This document shows positions 40,139-50,362 of a stretch of 64,000 nucleotides of DNA, in pieces. Numbering within the stretch: position 1 is the first letter of the stretch; the number at the start of each line of letters is the position of its first letter. Made by a program: the position numbers and the translations under genes. This DNA is from Aquiluna sp. (GTDB lineage Bacteria > Actinomycetota > Actinomycetes > Actinomycetales > Microbacteriaceae): the NCBI GenBank assembly GCA_028144365.1, contig JAOGAX010000001.1, forward strand, positions 1-64,000, written 5' to 3'. The notes beneath the pieces were generated by a model that saw nothing but the letters and a program-made list of their open reading frames with translations, was not told the DNA's origin and did no database searches.

Positions 40139-41266
40139 ATGAGCGAGCCAACAAAGAAGGTCTTCGGCACGTCCGTTGGTGGCTATAACCGCGGCGAAGT
40201 GGACCAGTACATTGCCTGGCTGCAGAAGACGCTTTCCGATCTAGAGAGCTACAACTCTCTAGCCGTGCGCGAGCAGCAGAATCTTCGCGAGAGGCTCGTT
40301 GAGGTCGAGGAGCAGCTCAAGGCCGCCAAGTCCCCCGGCTATGCACAGCTTGGCGCAAAGTTTGAAGAGACCCTCCGGCTCGCGGAAAGCGAAGCGGCTA
40401 AGCTCATAAACGATGCGGGCAAAGACGCGCTCAAGACTCGGGAAACCGCCAAAGCAGAGGCCGAAAGAATTCGCTTCGAAGCCGAGGATGAAGTTTCGAA
40501 GCTCAGTGCAAAATCACAGCGTGAGGCCAAGACGTTGCTTTCTCAGGCAAAGGCCGATGCAAACCAGATTAAGGAAGAAGCAGAAGACGAGTTGCAGCGC
40601 GTTCAGGCCGAACGCGCACAACTGGACAAGGAAGCTGCAGTCGTCAGGTCCGATGCAGACAATTACGTAGCCAGGATCAAGGCCGAGCTTCAGTCTGAGG
40701 TCGAGAAAATCCAGACTGAGAACGCCCGGCTGCTAAAGCGCAATGCCGAGATTGAATCTGAGATTCGAGAGAAGATTGACCAGGGTGAGAAGCAGGCGCT
40801 GGACATCTTCCGAAGGGTCCAAAAAGAGGCAGAGGACATGCGCAGTGAGGCTGAGCGTGAGCTTCGTGCCGCCACCGCCGAGGCCAGTTCGCTAATCGAA
40901 AATGCAGAACAAACTCTAGAAAGTGCCAGAACTGAGGCTGACAGATTGGCAGCAGAGTCAGAGTCCATGGCGCTAAACATCATTGCCGATGCAAGGTCTC
41001 GAGCCGAGAAACTGTCAATGCGTTCCCTCGAGATAACTCAGGCGGCAATTCAAGAGGCAGAAGCTCGACTCCGCATGCTCCCGTCTCAGCAGAATGCCAT
41101 CGAAGAATTCATTGCAGAAACCAAGTCTCTTCTCACTCCAGAGCAGGAAATGGCTATCAGTCGACGCAAGACAATCGAAGAAAGCCGAAAGCCGATAGAA
41201 CCAGAGGTCGTCGCTGAAGAGGCTGAAGAGGTCGTTGTCGAGGCTGAGACCGACGAGAAAAACTAA
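40139..41266 (+). CDS. DivIVA-domain/coiled-coil protein
   Basis: N-terminal FGTSVGGYNRGEVDQYI, long heptad-rich coiled coil. Confidence 0.85.
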   Translation: MSEPTKKVFGTSVGGYNRGEVDQYIAWLQKTLSDLESYNSLAVREQQNLRERLVEVEEQLKAAKSPGYAQLGAKFEETLRLAESEAAKLINDAGKDALKTRETAKAEAERIRFEAEDEVSKLSAKSQREAKTLLSQAKADANQIKEEAEDELQRVQAERAQLDKEAAVVRSDADNYVARIKAELQSEVEKIQTENARLLKRNAEIESEIREKIDQGEKQALDIFRRVQKEAEDMRSEAERELRAATAEASSLIENAEQTLESARTEADRLAAESESMALNIIADARSRAEKLSMRSLEITQAAIQEAEARLRMLPSQQNAIEEFIAETKSLLTPEQEMAISRRKTIEESRKPIEPEVVAEEAEEVVVEAETDEKN

Positions 41267-42654
41267 ATCAAACTCGAAATCGAGTTCATAGCTCCACCCA
41301 TCACCGCAGGTATTCCCCCTCCAGGGTGAACGGATGCACCAACCCGATAGAGCCAAGGTCGTCTGAGGCTTCGGTAGCTCGGGTTGTGAAATGGCCCGGA
41401 CTGCCAAAGTGGATTCTTTGCTCCGTAGAGAGCACCGCCCAGTGCTCCAAAACTCTCGAAGTAGTTTGCGTTGAGGATTTTGTAGTCTTCAAATAACTGG
41501 TCGATAGGACGATCGAGGCCAATCAGATTAGAGACCCGATCAATTTCGTCCCTTACCCAAGTGGTCTCAAGGTCATAGTCGGCGCTATCGGCAGGCGCGG
41601 TCAACAACACCGCAACTGTTGCCTTGCTGTTTGCATAGACAGACCCTGGCTCGTAGTAGTTGACAAAGCTCATGGTTTGCTCAGGTGCCGAGTTTGACTT
41701 GAGAGCGCGATAGAGGTCGCCCGGATCATCTGGCATCACGACCGAGTGGGTTACCGTGCCCTCTGGCAGGGGCTGCTTTAGTGCTGCGTATATGGCCACT
41801 CCTGAGCAGGATCTGTTTGAAGCAACCTTCGGCTTCTTCCCCGTCAAAAGAGCATTGGTGAGTGAGGCGTCTAGCGAAGAAACCACTATGTCTGCGCTAA
41901 AGCTTTGGGCGGAGGTCTTGACCCCATTCTTGGAGATCGCACTCACCCGCTGGCCCGTGAGAATCTCTGCACCTGAGTCTTGAGCCAGCTTCGCCAGCAT
42001 TCTGGGAACCTCGTTCATTCCCCCTCTTGGAACTGAGATTCCCTGCTCGCTCATGATGGCGGTCATCGAGGCGTAGATGGGGAGTGTTTGGTCTGGAGAG
42101 ACCCCTGCATTGAGGGTGTGGATGGCGATCAGTTCTTTGAGCCCATCGGGCATCCAATCAAGCGACCTTAGATAGTTGTTTGTGGAAAGCCTGGAGCCGT
42201 AGACACCTAGAAGCTTTCCGAGAGCGGGAAGCGACTTTAGATCCATTGGAGCCGAGGTCAAGAGTGTGTTTATGGGTCCTGCGAGGTCTTTATGCTCGTC
42301 AACAAACCTTTGCCAAGGCGCGTGCCACTGATGTTCTTGGGGGATTGGAATATCAATCTGGTCGCCGCGGAAAAAGTACCTACCCACCTCGGCCAGCCGA
42401 ATGAACTCAAGCTCCTCGGGGAGTTTGCCGCCAAGGGCTTGGTACTTTGCGAGGAAGGTTTCCCAGACACCCGGGAAGGTGAAGAGCGAGGGGCCTGTGT
42501 CAATTACCTGCCCGGCAACCTCTATTCTTCGGCTCTTGCCACCGATCCAGTCGCCCTGCTCCAATACGGTGACTTTGTGTCCAGCCTGAGCGAGCAGGGC
42601 AGCTGAGGTTAGACCTCCGAGCCCGGCTCCGATGACGACGATAGTTTTTGCCAT
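41263..42654 (-). CDS. Phytoene desaturase/carotenoid FAD oxidoreductase
   Basis: GAGLGGLTSAALLAQAGHKVTVLEQGDWIGGKS; C-terminal GASVHPGGGIPAVMGGA. Confidence 0.88.
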   Translation of the reverse strand: MAKTIVVIGAGLGGLTSAALLAQAGHKVTVLEQGDWIGGKSRRIEVAGQVIDTGPSLFTFPGVWETFLAKYQALGGKLPEELEFIRLAEVGRYFFRGDQIDIPIPQEHQWHAPWQRFVDEHKDLAGPINTLLTSAPMDLKSLPALGKLLGVYGSRLSTNNYLRSLDWMPDGLKELIAIHTLNAGVSPDQTLPIYASMTAIMSEQGISVPRGGMNEVPRMLAKLAQDSGAEILTGQRVSAISKNGVKTSAQSFSADIVVSSLDASLTNALLTGKKPKVASNRSCSGVAIYAALKQPLPEGTVTHSVVMPDDPGDLYRALKSNSAPEQTMSFVNYYEPGSVYANSKATVAVLLTAPADSADYDLETTWVRDEIDRVSNLIGLDRPIDQLFEDYKILNANYFESFGALGGALYGAKNPLWQSGPFHNPSYRSLRRPWLYRVGASVHPGGGIPAVMGGAMNSISSLI

Positions 42655-43497
42655 TTATGGATACATCCCGAAGGTGATTCCAACCACCAGTTGGACACCC
42701 GCCACAGCACCTGCGACGTAGGGGAAGGCTATCGAGTATTTATAGACGTCATGGGCTTGCTCAGGAGTTGGCTTTCTCCACACGGAGAGGACGAGGTAAC
42801 CGGCAATCAGGGCGTTTGCAGCAGCCAGCGGGAGATTCACAAGGCCAAAGAAGATTGTTGAAACCAGCCACCAAACTCCAGACCAAACAAGCGTCCCCCG
42901 CACACCTAGATGAACCGCGGTGGTGGTGATGCCGGCGTCACTGTCTTGGGGAATGTCCTGGATTGCGTCATAGGCATGCTTGGCAATTGACCAAGCCATC
43001 AGTCCAATTACTCCGAGCCACAGCGGTTCGTGGCCCAAAGCCAGTGGAACAAATGCCAACGGAAAGGCGTAGTCGGTGTTTGAGAAGCTGTCGAGATATG
43101 GCCTTGCCTTAAACCTCAAAGGAGGCGCTGAGTAGAAGGTGAAGAAGAGGCTGTAAGCGAGCATCCAGGCAACTGCCTGCCATGGCAGCGTCAGGGCAAA
43201 GTAAATAAGAAATGGAACGTTGGTGACTATGACGCCAATCCAGATTGGCTTTACCTCGTTGGGGTAGATATGGGCACCCTCATAGGAGCCCTTGCGAGCG
43301 TTTATGTTGTCGGTTTCCTGGTCGAAGATGTCGTTGATTCCATAGATTAGGAGGTTAAAGGGGAAGGTCACCCAGATAAGGATTGGCAGGATCTCCCAGT
43401 TCCAGATGTAGCCGGCGAGCCACATGCCCATGACGGTTGTACCAATGGTGTTGACCCAGAGAACGGGCCTAGAAATTTGAATTAGTCGCCAGAGCAC
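42655..43497 (-). CDS. UbiA family prenyltransferase, lycopene elongase (CrtEb)-like
   Basis: RPVLWVNT and YGINDIFDQETDN motifs; adjacent to CrtI-like gene. Confidence 0.85.
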   Translation of the reverse strand: MLWRLIQISRPVLWVNTIGTTVMGMWLAGYIWNWEILPILIWVTFPFNLLIYGINDIFDQETDNINARKGSYEGAHIYPNEVKPIWIGVIVTNVPFLIYFALTLPWQAVAWMLAYSLFFTFYSAPPLRFKARPYLDSFSNTDYAFPLAFVPLALGHEPLWLGVIGLMAWSIAKHAYDAIQDIPQDSDAGITTTAVHLGVRGTLVWSGVWWLVSTIFFGLVNLPLAAANALIAGYLVLSVWRKPTPEQAHDVYKYSIAFPYVAGAVAGVQLVVGITFGMYP

Positions 43498-43533
43498 CCA
43501 TTCAGCCTAAGCCCTCGCAACCAAATGCACTTT

Positions 43534-43549
43534 TTGCACGAATGTGCAA
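43534..43549. promoter_or_regulatory. Candidate operator TTGCACGAATGTGCAA
   Basis: 6-bp perfect inverted repeat with 4-nt spacer in the divergent intergenic region upstream of the carotenoid gene. Confidence 0.4.
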
Positions 43550-43638
43550 TTGACGCGGCCCACTCGTACAAGTTAGTAGGCGAAGAACAGACCAATGAAC
43601 CGGCTTGAAGTTCTGTCTAGACCCCCTAGACTATTTGC

Positions 43639-44685
43639 ATGACTGAAATTCACTTTGGACTAGATACCTTCGGGGACATTTCACTAGACGACACTGGGCA
43701 GCTAAAGAGTGCCGGTCAGGTGATCAGGGATGTGGTCGCCGAGGCCGTCCACGCTGAGCAGCTTGGCTTTGACAGCTTCAACGTCGGTGAGCATCACAGG
43801 GATGATTACGCAGTCAGCGCCCCTGACACAGTGCTAGCCGGAATCGCAACCGTCACCAATCGCATCAAGATAGGCACGGGCGTCACAGTTTTGTCGTCCG
43901 AGGATCCAGTAAGGGTCTACCAGCGCTTCGCCACCATCGATGCCCTATCAAACGGCCGGGCTGAGATCACGGCCGGTCGGGGATCGTTCACCGAATCTTT
44001 TCCACTTTTTGGCTTCAACCTCAGCGAGTACCACGTTCTTTTCGAGGAGAAGCTAGAGCTTTTGGTTGAGCTGCTAAAGGAGAATGCCGTCACTTGGCAG
44101 GGGACAAAGAGAGCTGGGCTTTCAAACCAGGAGGTTTACCCAAAGACTGAGCGTGGCGCTATTCCGCTGAGGGTTGGTGTCGGTGGATCGCCTGAGTCGG
44201 TGTTGAGGGCTGCGAGGCTCGGAATACCAATGGCCCTCGCAATCATCGGCGGGGATCCAGCAAGATTTGCCCCTTTTGCGAATCTATACAGAGAGTCGTT
44301 AGCAAAGCTCGGACAAGAGCAGTTGCCGATTTCAATTCACTCGCCCGGCCACATAGCAGAGACCGATGAGCAGGCCATCGAAGAGCAGTGGCCACACTAC
44401 GAGACTGCTTTCGGGCGAATTGGCAGAGAGAGAGGCTGGGGACCAACGACGAAGATGCACTTTATCTCCGAGGTCAACGGCGGTTCGCTCTACGTTGGAT
44501 CACCCGAGACGGTGGCCAGAAAAATTGCTTACGCGGTGACCGCATTGGGGGCGACGAGGTTTGATTTCAAGTATGCCAATGGTCCAATGCCACACAGCAA
44601 ACTCATGAAGTCTCTGGAGCTCTATGCAACCCAGGTAATTCCTCGAGTTAGGGACCTTGTAGCCCAGGAGAAAGCGGCCGTTTAG
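43639..44685 (+). CDS. LLM-class flavin-dependent oxidoreductase (luciferase-like)
   Basis: FNVGEHHRDDYAVSAPDTVLAGIA; IKIGTGVTVLSSEDPVRVYQ. Confidence 0.92.
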   Translation: MTEIHFGLDTFGDISLDDTGQLKSAGQVIRDVVAEAVHAEQLGFDSFNVGEHHRDDYAVSAPDTVLAGIATVTNRIKIGTGVTVLSSEDPVRVYQRFATIDALSNGRAEITAGRGSFTESFPLFGFNLSEYHVLFEEKLELLVELLKENAVTWQGTKRAGLSNQEVYPKTERGAIPLRVGVGGSPESVLRAARLGIPMALAIIGGDPARFAPFANLYRESLAKLGQEQLPISIHSPGHIAETDEQAIEEQWPHYETAFGRIGRERGWGPTTKMHFISEVNGGSLYVGSPETVARKIAYAVTALGATRFDFKYANGPMPHSKLMKSLELYATQVIPRVRDLVAQEKAAV

Positions 44686-44829
44686 GTCCCAGATTTTTTG
44701 ATTGGAACTATTCCGAAATGTTCGGGCTTGTTCTTTATTGTTCGTTTGTGATTATTTTGTTATGAAATCAGCGACCTGACCCCTGATTGTGGGATTAGTC
44801 TTTTCCCAAGAGTCCAATTAGGAGGTTCA

Positions 44830-46125
44830 ATGCTGAACAAAATTAGCGGTCATGAAGTTGACCGCCGTTTACTACTCAAGGGTGCCGCTGCCGGAGGTCT
44901 AGGAATTGCTGGCGCTACCATGCTGGCCGGGTGTGCGTCGGATTCAGGTCCTGTCACTTTTGGTGTTAGAACTGTTGACGAGTCACCGATGGCTCAGGCC
45001 CAGGCAATTGTCGATGCGTACACCGCGAAGACCGGTATCGAGGTCACGGCTAACTTTACAGAGTCGAACGCCTTCCAAAACAATCTTTCCCAGTACCTGC
45101 AGGGAACTCCTGACGATGCTTTCCAGTGGATGGCCGGCTACCGCATGCAGTTCTTTGCTGACCAGGGTCTGCTCGTAGACATCTCGGATGTTTGGGACGA
45201 GATCGGAGATCAGTTCTCTGATAGCTACAAGATTGCTTCGACTGGGTCCGATGGAAACCAGTATTTCTTGCCCCAAAGCTGGTACCCGTGGGGCCTTCAC
45301 TTCCGCAAGTCCATGATGGCTGAAATCGGACTCAACCCAGAGGACATCTACAACTGGGACGACATGATGGCAGCCCTTGAGGAGCTCAAGGGCCAGGGCC
45401 TTATTGGGCTCGCATCCGCCGACAAGGGTGGCTGGGAGGCCATGGGAACCTTCGACATTCTGAATGCTCGTATCAACGGGTATCAGTTCCACGTGGATCT
45501 GCTAGCCGGTCGCGAGAAGTGGACGGACGACAAGGTTAAGGAAGTTTTCCGACACTGGGAGATGTTGCTGCCTTACATGAATACCAATGTCCTTGACCTC
45601 GAGTGGGACGGCGCAATGCAGCTACTCCTCCAGCGTCAAGCGGGACTCTTCATGAACGGTTCGTGGTTTGGGGCTAACTTCCTTGAGCAGAGCCAGGAAG
45701 ACTACGATGACCTATGGATTGTTCCATTCCCTGAGATCAACCCTGACCACGGACGCGATACCATTGACGCTCCGCTGGACGGAATTGCAGTCGCAGCGAA
45801 CGGTTCCAATGATGCCGGTGCTAAAGAGTTCGTGAAGTTTGCAGCATCGATCGAGGGAGTCGAAGCTCAGCTTTCGACAGGGATTCCTCTGACGAGCGCG
45901 AATAACCTGCAGGACACCAGCGCTTACGACCCATTCCAGAAGCAGCAGCTTGCTGTCATGGGAGAGGCAAAGTACATCACTCAGTTCCTAGACCGCGACA
46001 CCCGCCCTGACTTCGCTGGCCCAGTTGTTGGACCTTCGTTCCAGGAGTGGTTCCGTGACCCATCAAGCGTTGACTCAATTCTTGAGTCCATGCAGTCACA
46101 GTGGGACGCACTACCTCCGCTATAA
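44830..46125 (+). CDS. ABC sugar transporter substrate-binding lipoprotein
   Basis: Signal DRRLLLKGAAAGGLGIAGATMLAGC; followed by two permeases. Confidence 0.92.
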   Translation: MLNKISGHEVDRRLLLKGAAAGGLGIAGATMLAGCASDSGPVTFGVRTVDESPMAQAQAIVDAYTAKTGIEVTANFTESNAFQNNLSQYLQGTPDDAFQWMAGYRMQFFADQGLLVDISDVWDEIGDQFSDSYKIASTGSDGNQYFLPQSWYPWGLHFRKSMMAEIGLNPEDIYNWDDMMAALEELKGQGLIGLASADKGGWEAMGTFDILNARINGYQFHVDLLAGREKWTDDKVKEVFRHWEMLLPYMNTNVLDLEWDGAMQLLLQRQAGLFMNGSWFGANFLEQSQEDYDDLWIVPFPEINPDHGRDTIDAPLDGIAVAANGSNDAGAKEFVKFAASIEGVEAQLSTGIPLTSANNLQDTSAYDPFQKQQLAVMGEAKYITQFLDRDTRPDFAGPVVGPSFQEWFRDPSSVDSILESMQSQWDALPPL

Positions 46126-46151
46126 GCAGAGGATAGCTAGCAACAGAGAGT

Positions 46152-47075
46152 ATGTCAGTAGAGACGGCGGCGCCGCGCGGGGAACAAGTTGCTCGGCGCC
46201 GCCGCTTCTTTACGCGGCAGGACAAAATAACACTCGGGTTCTTCATCGGAATCCCAACATTTCTTCACGTAGCGCTCGTATGGTTTCCAGCCATCGCCAC
46301 CATCGGTCTCTCTTTTACCTACTGGACAGGTATCAAGATTGAGGACATTACCTGGGCCGGCCTCGCGAACTACGAAAACATTTTCTTCAACACCCCAATC
46401 TTTTGGGACGCGGTCCGCAACAACACAATTTGGATTCTCTGGTTCTTTTTCATAGCTACGCCATTGGGAGTTTTGCTCGCTTACCAAATCGATCGCGAGA
46501 TTCGCGGACACAAGCTCTATCAGTCTGCCTACTTCTTACCGGTGGTGCTTTCGCTCGCGGTGACAGGAATTATCTGGAACTTCTTGCTTCGTCCAGACGG
46601 ATTCGTAAATGGTCTACTAGGCCTCCCAATCTCAGAGGCAATCTCCTTCTTTGGAGATGAGCGCTACAACATCTGGGTAATAATGATCATGGCCTCATGG
46701 CGCCACATTGGCTACATAATGTTGCTCTATTTAGCTGGACTGAAGGCTGTAGACGGAGCTCTCAGAGAGGCCGCAACGATCGACGGCGCTACCGAGTGGC
46801 AGACTTTCCGCAAGGTTGTCTTCCCGGCAATGAAGCCTGTAAACATCATCGTCATCGTGATCACCATCATCGAATCCCTGAGGGCCTTCGACATGGTTTA
46901 CATCATTTACGGTTCCTCGGGCGGACTCCCAATTTTAGGTGTCTTGGTATTCAATAACATCGCCGGTGAGGGAGCATCCATGAAGGGTGCGGCCTATGCC
47001 GTAATTCTTTTCTTGCTCTCGATTGTGCCGATTATCACCTATCTGCAGCAGCAGTTTAAGGATGATGTCCGATGA
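46152..47075 (+). CDS. ABC sugar transporter permease
   Basis: EAA loop ALREAATIDGATEWQTFRKVVFPAMKP. Confidence 0.93.
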   Translation: MSVETAAPRGEQVARRRRFFTRQDKITLGFFIGIPTFLHVALVWFPAIATIGLSFTYWTGIKIEDITWAGLANYENIFFNTPIFWDAVRNNTIWILWFFFIATPLGVLLAYQIDREIRGHKLYQSAYFLPVVLSLAVTGIIWNFLLRPDGFVNGLLGLPISEAISFFGDERYNIWVIMIMASWRHIGYIMLLYLAGLKAVDGALREAATIDGATEWQTFRKVVFPAMKPVNIIVIVITIIESLRAFDMVYIIYGSSGGLPILGVLVFNNIAGEGASMKGAAYAVILFLLSIVPIITYLQQQFKDDVR

Positions 47076-47974
47076 CGACCACTGTTAAGGTTCCGGAGCT
47101 ACCTAAGCGTACGAAGAAGCTTTACGCCCAGGACATCAAAGACCGCTTTATTTCGATTTTCATCGGCATTTTTGCTGTGGTCTGGGTCTTCCCAATTGTT
47201 TGGACACTTTGGTCAAGCTTGAGGCCATACTCCGAAATACGTGCGGGAGGCGTGTTTTCTCCGCCACAAGAGCTTGGGGTGTTTAACTATGCCAGCGCTA
47301 TCGACCGTATGGAGCTTCCGACGTACTTCACCAATACGGTGTTAATTACTTTGCCAGCCGTATTTCTTATTCTCTTGCTGGGCTCGCTGATTGCCTTTGT
47401 CGTCACAAGGTATTCATTCAAGTTCAATGTCGCAATGCTCTTGCTGTTCACTGCGGGAAACCTGTTGCCTCCCCAGTTGGTCTTCATTCCCGTTTTCAAG
47501 CTTTACCTGCTCCTTGGAGATCTGGTTGGTGACAGGCGCTTCCTCTATGACAATCACTGGGGAGTGATCCTTATTCACGTCGCTTTCCAAATGGGGTTTG
47601 CGACGTTCGTGCTCTCTTCCTACATGAAGACCATTCCCAAGGAGATCTCAGAGTCTGCAATGGTCGATGGTGCGAGCGTCTTCACTCACTATTTCAGGGT
47701 TATGCTGCCCCTTCTTAGGCCTCCGCTAGCAAGCCTTGGTGTGCTCATGATTACCTGGATCTACAACGACTTCTTCTGGGCGCTGGTCTTGATGTCTACT
47801 GACAATAAGAGGCCAATTACATCCGCACTCGGAAGGCTTACCGGTGAATTCGTGACGGACTATAACCTTCTTGCCGCCGGCGCGATGATTGCTGCCCTGC
47901 CAACGCTGATCGTATTCTTCGTGCTGCGAAAGCAATTTGTTGGTGGTCTAACTCTCGGCTCTACAAAGGGCTAG
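47072..47974 (+). CDS. ABC sugar transporter permease
   Basis: EAA loop EISESAMVDGASVFTHYFRVMLPLLRPP. Confidence 0.93.
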   Translation: MTTTVKVPELPKRTKKLYAQDIKDRFISIFIGIFAVVWVFPIVWTLWSSLRPYSEIRAGGVFSPPQELGVFNYASAIDRMELPTYFTNTVLITLPAVFLILLLGSLIAFVVTRYSFKFNVAMLLLFTAGNLLPPQLVFIPVFKLYLLLGDLVGDRRFLYDNHWGVILIHVAFQMGFATFVLSSYMKTIPKEISESAMVDGASVFTHYFRVMLPLLRPPLASLGVLMITWIYNDFFWALVLMSTDNKRPITSALGRLTGEFVTDYNLLAAGAMIAALPTLIVFFVLRKQFVGGLTLGSTKG

Positions 47975-48046
47975 TCGGGACATCTGTCTTAGAAATCGAA
48001 TTTCCTCGCTTATGGTTGGGTAGGTAAGCAACCGAGGAGGCAGATT

Positions 48047-48445
48047 ATGGACTTTCAAACAGCGCTCAGGTCCTTCTGGAAGCGTTATCGAGACTTTAGG
48101 GGCCGCTCTAGGCGATCAGAGTATTGGTTCATCCAGCTGTTCTTGGTTGTCACTAACTTTTCCGTCGCAATTATTGACCTGGCACTTATGGGTTGGGATG
48201 TCGACCGCTTCATAGCTAACGGTGGTGGCGGGATCGTTGGACTTGTCTGGATTCTTGTGACAATCGTGCCAGCACTTGCTGTGTTGGTTAGAAGGCTGCA
48301 CGACACCGGAAAGAGCGGCTGGTGGGCTCTGGTTGGCTTACTGCCACTGGTTGGCGCTATCGTGCTGCTCGTATTTACTGTGACTGACTCGTCGCCAGGG
48401 GAGAATAAGTTCGGCCTTTCCCCTAAGGAAAGCTCGGACGCTTAG
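48047..48445 (+). CDS. DUF805 membrane protein
   Basis: FRGRSRRSEYWFIQLF; RRLHDTGKSGWWAL. Confidence 0.9.
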   Translation: MDFQTALRSFWKRYRDFRGRSRRSEYWFIQLFLVVTNFSVAIIDLALMGWDVDRFIANGGGGIVGLVWILVTIVPALAVLVRRLHDTGKSGWWALVGLLPLVGAIVLLVFTVTDSSPGENKFGLSPKESSDA

Positions 48446-49629
48446 CCTACGGCTACCGGCACGCTCTCATAACCGCGGAGAACGAAGGTAGGTCTGCGGC
48501 TAGGTTCGGCTGAAAGTCGAAGGCCAGGGAACGTTTCGAGAAGCATAGGCAGCGAAGTTGTCATCTCCATGCGCGCTAGAGGTGCACCAATGCAAAAGTG
48601 AATGCCTGCTCCGAAGCCAATGTGGGGGTTTGGGGAGCGGCTTAGATTTAGTTCGTCAGCGTGCTCAAAAACGGTTTCGTCTCGATTTGCACTTCCCAAG
48701 AGAGCCGCTATCTTCGCACCTTCAGGAACTATCACTCCGCCCACCTCGGTGTCCTCAGTGGCCGTTCGCTCAAAAAGATGAAGCGGAGCGTCAAACCTTA
48801 GGAACTCATCAACCGCAGTTTCGGCCATGGCCCTGGGATTAGCTACTAAGTCTTGCCACTGACTAGGGGCCTTCATGGCTGCCACCATGCCATTGCCAAA
48901 CCCATTTACACTCGCCTCGTGACCTGCATTTAGCAGCAGCACGCAGGTGGCGATTAGCTCTCGTGCAGAGAGCTTCTCGCCTTCCTCTTCTACAAGTGCA
49001 AGCTCAGATATCAGATCGCTACCCGGGCTCTTCTTTCTATCTACCATCAGGCCATGCACATAAGCGGCAAACTCATCGCTGGCTCGTCTGGCCTCTGCCC
49101 TCTCCTGGTCGCTTGGGGATGGCTCATACATCTTTACAATCGCCTGTGACCAGGGCCTTAGCAGGTGCTCATCGCTCTCGGGAAAGCCCAGCAGTTCTGC
49201 TATCACCATCACAGGTAGGGGTTCTGCGAAGTCCGCGATTAGATCAAACTGACCTGTGTCACCAAGGTTTTCTTGAATGCGATCGAGGAGTCGTTTTGTG
49301 ATGCGCTCGACATCTGGTCTTAGCTCCTCAATCCGCTTTGGGTTGAATGCCTTCATAACCAGTGAGCGAAGTCTGGCGTGTTTTGGAGGCTCTGAATCGA
49401 GGATTGAGTCTGCGTGAAGATAGTTGAAGGTCTCCCAGTCACTCTCTGGTTCCTTGGGACTAAAGATGCGCCCGAGCGTTCTGGTTCGCAGTACCTTGCT
49501 GGCGTCCTTGTATTTTGAGGCTAGAAATAGCTGGCTTTCTTCGTGCCAGACAGGACCCTCTTGCTTGCGCAGCTCCGCTAGCTGTGGGTAGGGATTCGCT
49601 ACAAATTCGGGGTCGGTGAAACTAAACAT
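48442..49629 (-). CDS. Cytochrome P450
   Basis: HIGFGAGIHFCIGAPLARME heme loop; DEFLR ExxR. Confidence 0.94.
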   Translation of the reverse strand: MFSFTDPEFVANPYPQLAELRKQEGPVWHEESQLFLASKYKDASKVLRTRTLGRIFSPKEPESDWETFNYLHADSILDSEPPKHARLRSLVMKAFNPKRIEELRPDVERITKRLLDRIQENLGDTGQFDLIADFAEPLPVMVIAELLGFPESDEHLLRPWSQAIVKMYEPSPSDQERAEARRASDEFAAYVHGLMVDRKKSPGSDLISELALVEEEGEKLSARELIATCVLLLNAGHEASVNGFGNGMVAAMKAPSQWQDLVANPRAMAETAVDEFLRFDAPLHLFERTATEDTEVGGVIVPEGAKIAALLGSANRDETVFEHADELNLSRSPNPHIGFGAGIHFCIGAPLARMEMTTSLPMLLETFPGLRLSAEPSRRPTFVLRGYESVPVAVG

Positions 49630-50353
49630 CTTTGAGCTTGATGTCCTGAATTGGCAGCCGCTCTGCCTCGAAAGAGTTCACCTTGTGATCTGACGGGTAG
49701 CCAACTGCTATACCGCAGAGGAGTTTGTAGCCCTTTGGAATCTGGAACTGCTTTCTGATTGGGTCCGCCCAAAGGGCAACCGCTCCCTGCGCACAGGTTC
49801 CGAGTCCCCTGGCATGGGCACCAAGCATTAGGTTTTGCATAAACAGCCCGGCATCAGAGACCGAGTACTCACCGAGGCCTTTGTGGGTGAAGATGAAAAG
49901 TTCAACCGGAGCACCAAAGAACTCATAGTTTCTTGCCCATTGAGCTTGCCTAGCGACGTGGTCATCACGCTTTATGCCAAGTAACCCGTAGAGCTCTGAG
50001 CCAACTCGCTGTTGTCTTGGGACAAGTTCTTTCGGGTAGGGACGGAAGACGCGGTAGTCGCTTTTGGGGAGTCCGAAGCGAGTGAAGAAGAGTTTGATTT
50101 TGCCCCAGGTGCCACCTCTCAGGGCCTTAGCTGCTGCCTCCCACCTGGCCAGAAGGTCTCTGCTTATCTGGTCACGCTTTTCACCGGTGGCAATCCCTAC
50201 GAGATAGGGGCGGGTGTTGGACCAGGATGGTGCGGTCATTGCATCCCGGAGGAGCTCGTCGATGAGCTCTTGTGGGACAGGGGTCTCTAGGAAGTCTCTG
50301 GTAGTCCTGCGAGATGCGACGAACTTGGCCCAGTCGTCTCTAGATACAGCCAC
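49622..50353 (-). CDS. Nitroreductase family protein
   Basis: SRRTTRDFLETPVP, APSWSNTRPY motifs. Confidence 0.9.
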   Translation of the reverse strand: MAVSRDDWAKFVASRRTTRDFLETPVPQELIDELLRDAMTAPSWSNTRPYLVGIATGEKRDQISRDLLARWEAAAKALRGGTWGKIKLFFTRFGLPKSDYRVFRPYPKELVPRQQRVGSELYGLLGIKRDDHVARQAQWARNYEFFGAPVELFIFTHKGLGEYSVSDAGLFMQNLMLGAHARGLGTCAQGAVALWADPIRKQFQIPKGYKLLCGIAVGYPSDHKVNSFEAERLPIQDIKLKDV

Positions 50354-50362
50354 AGAGGAAGA

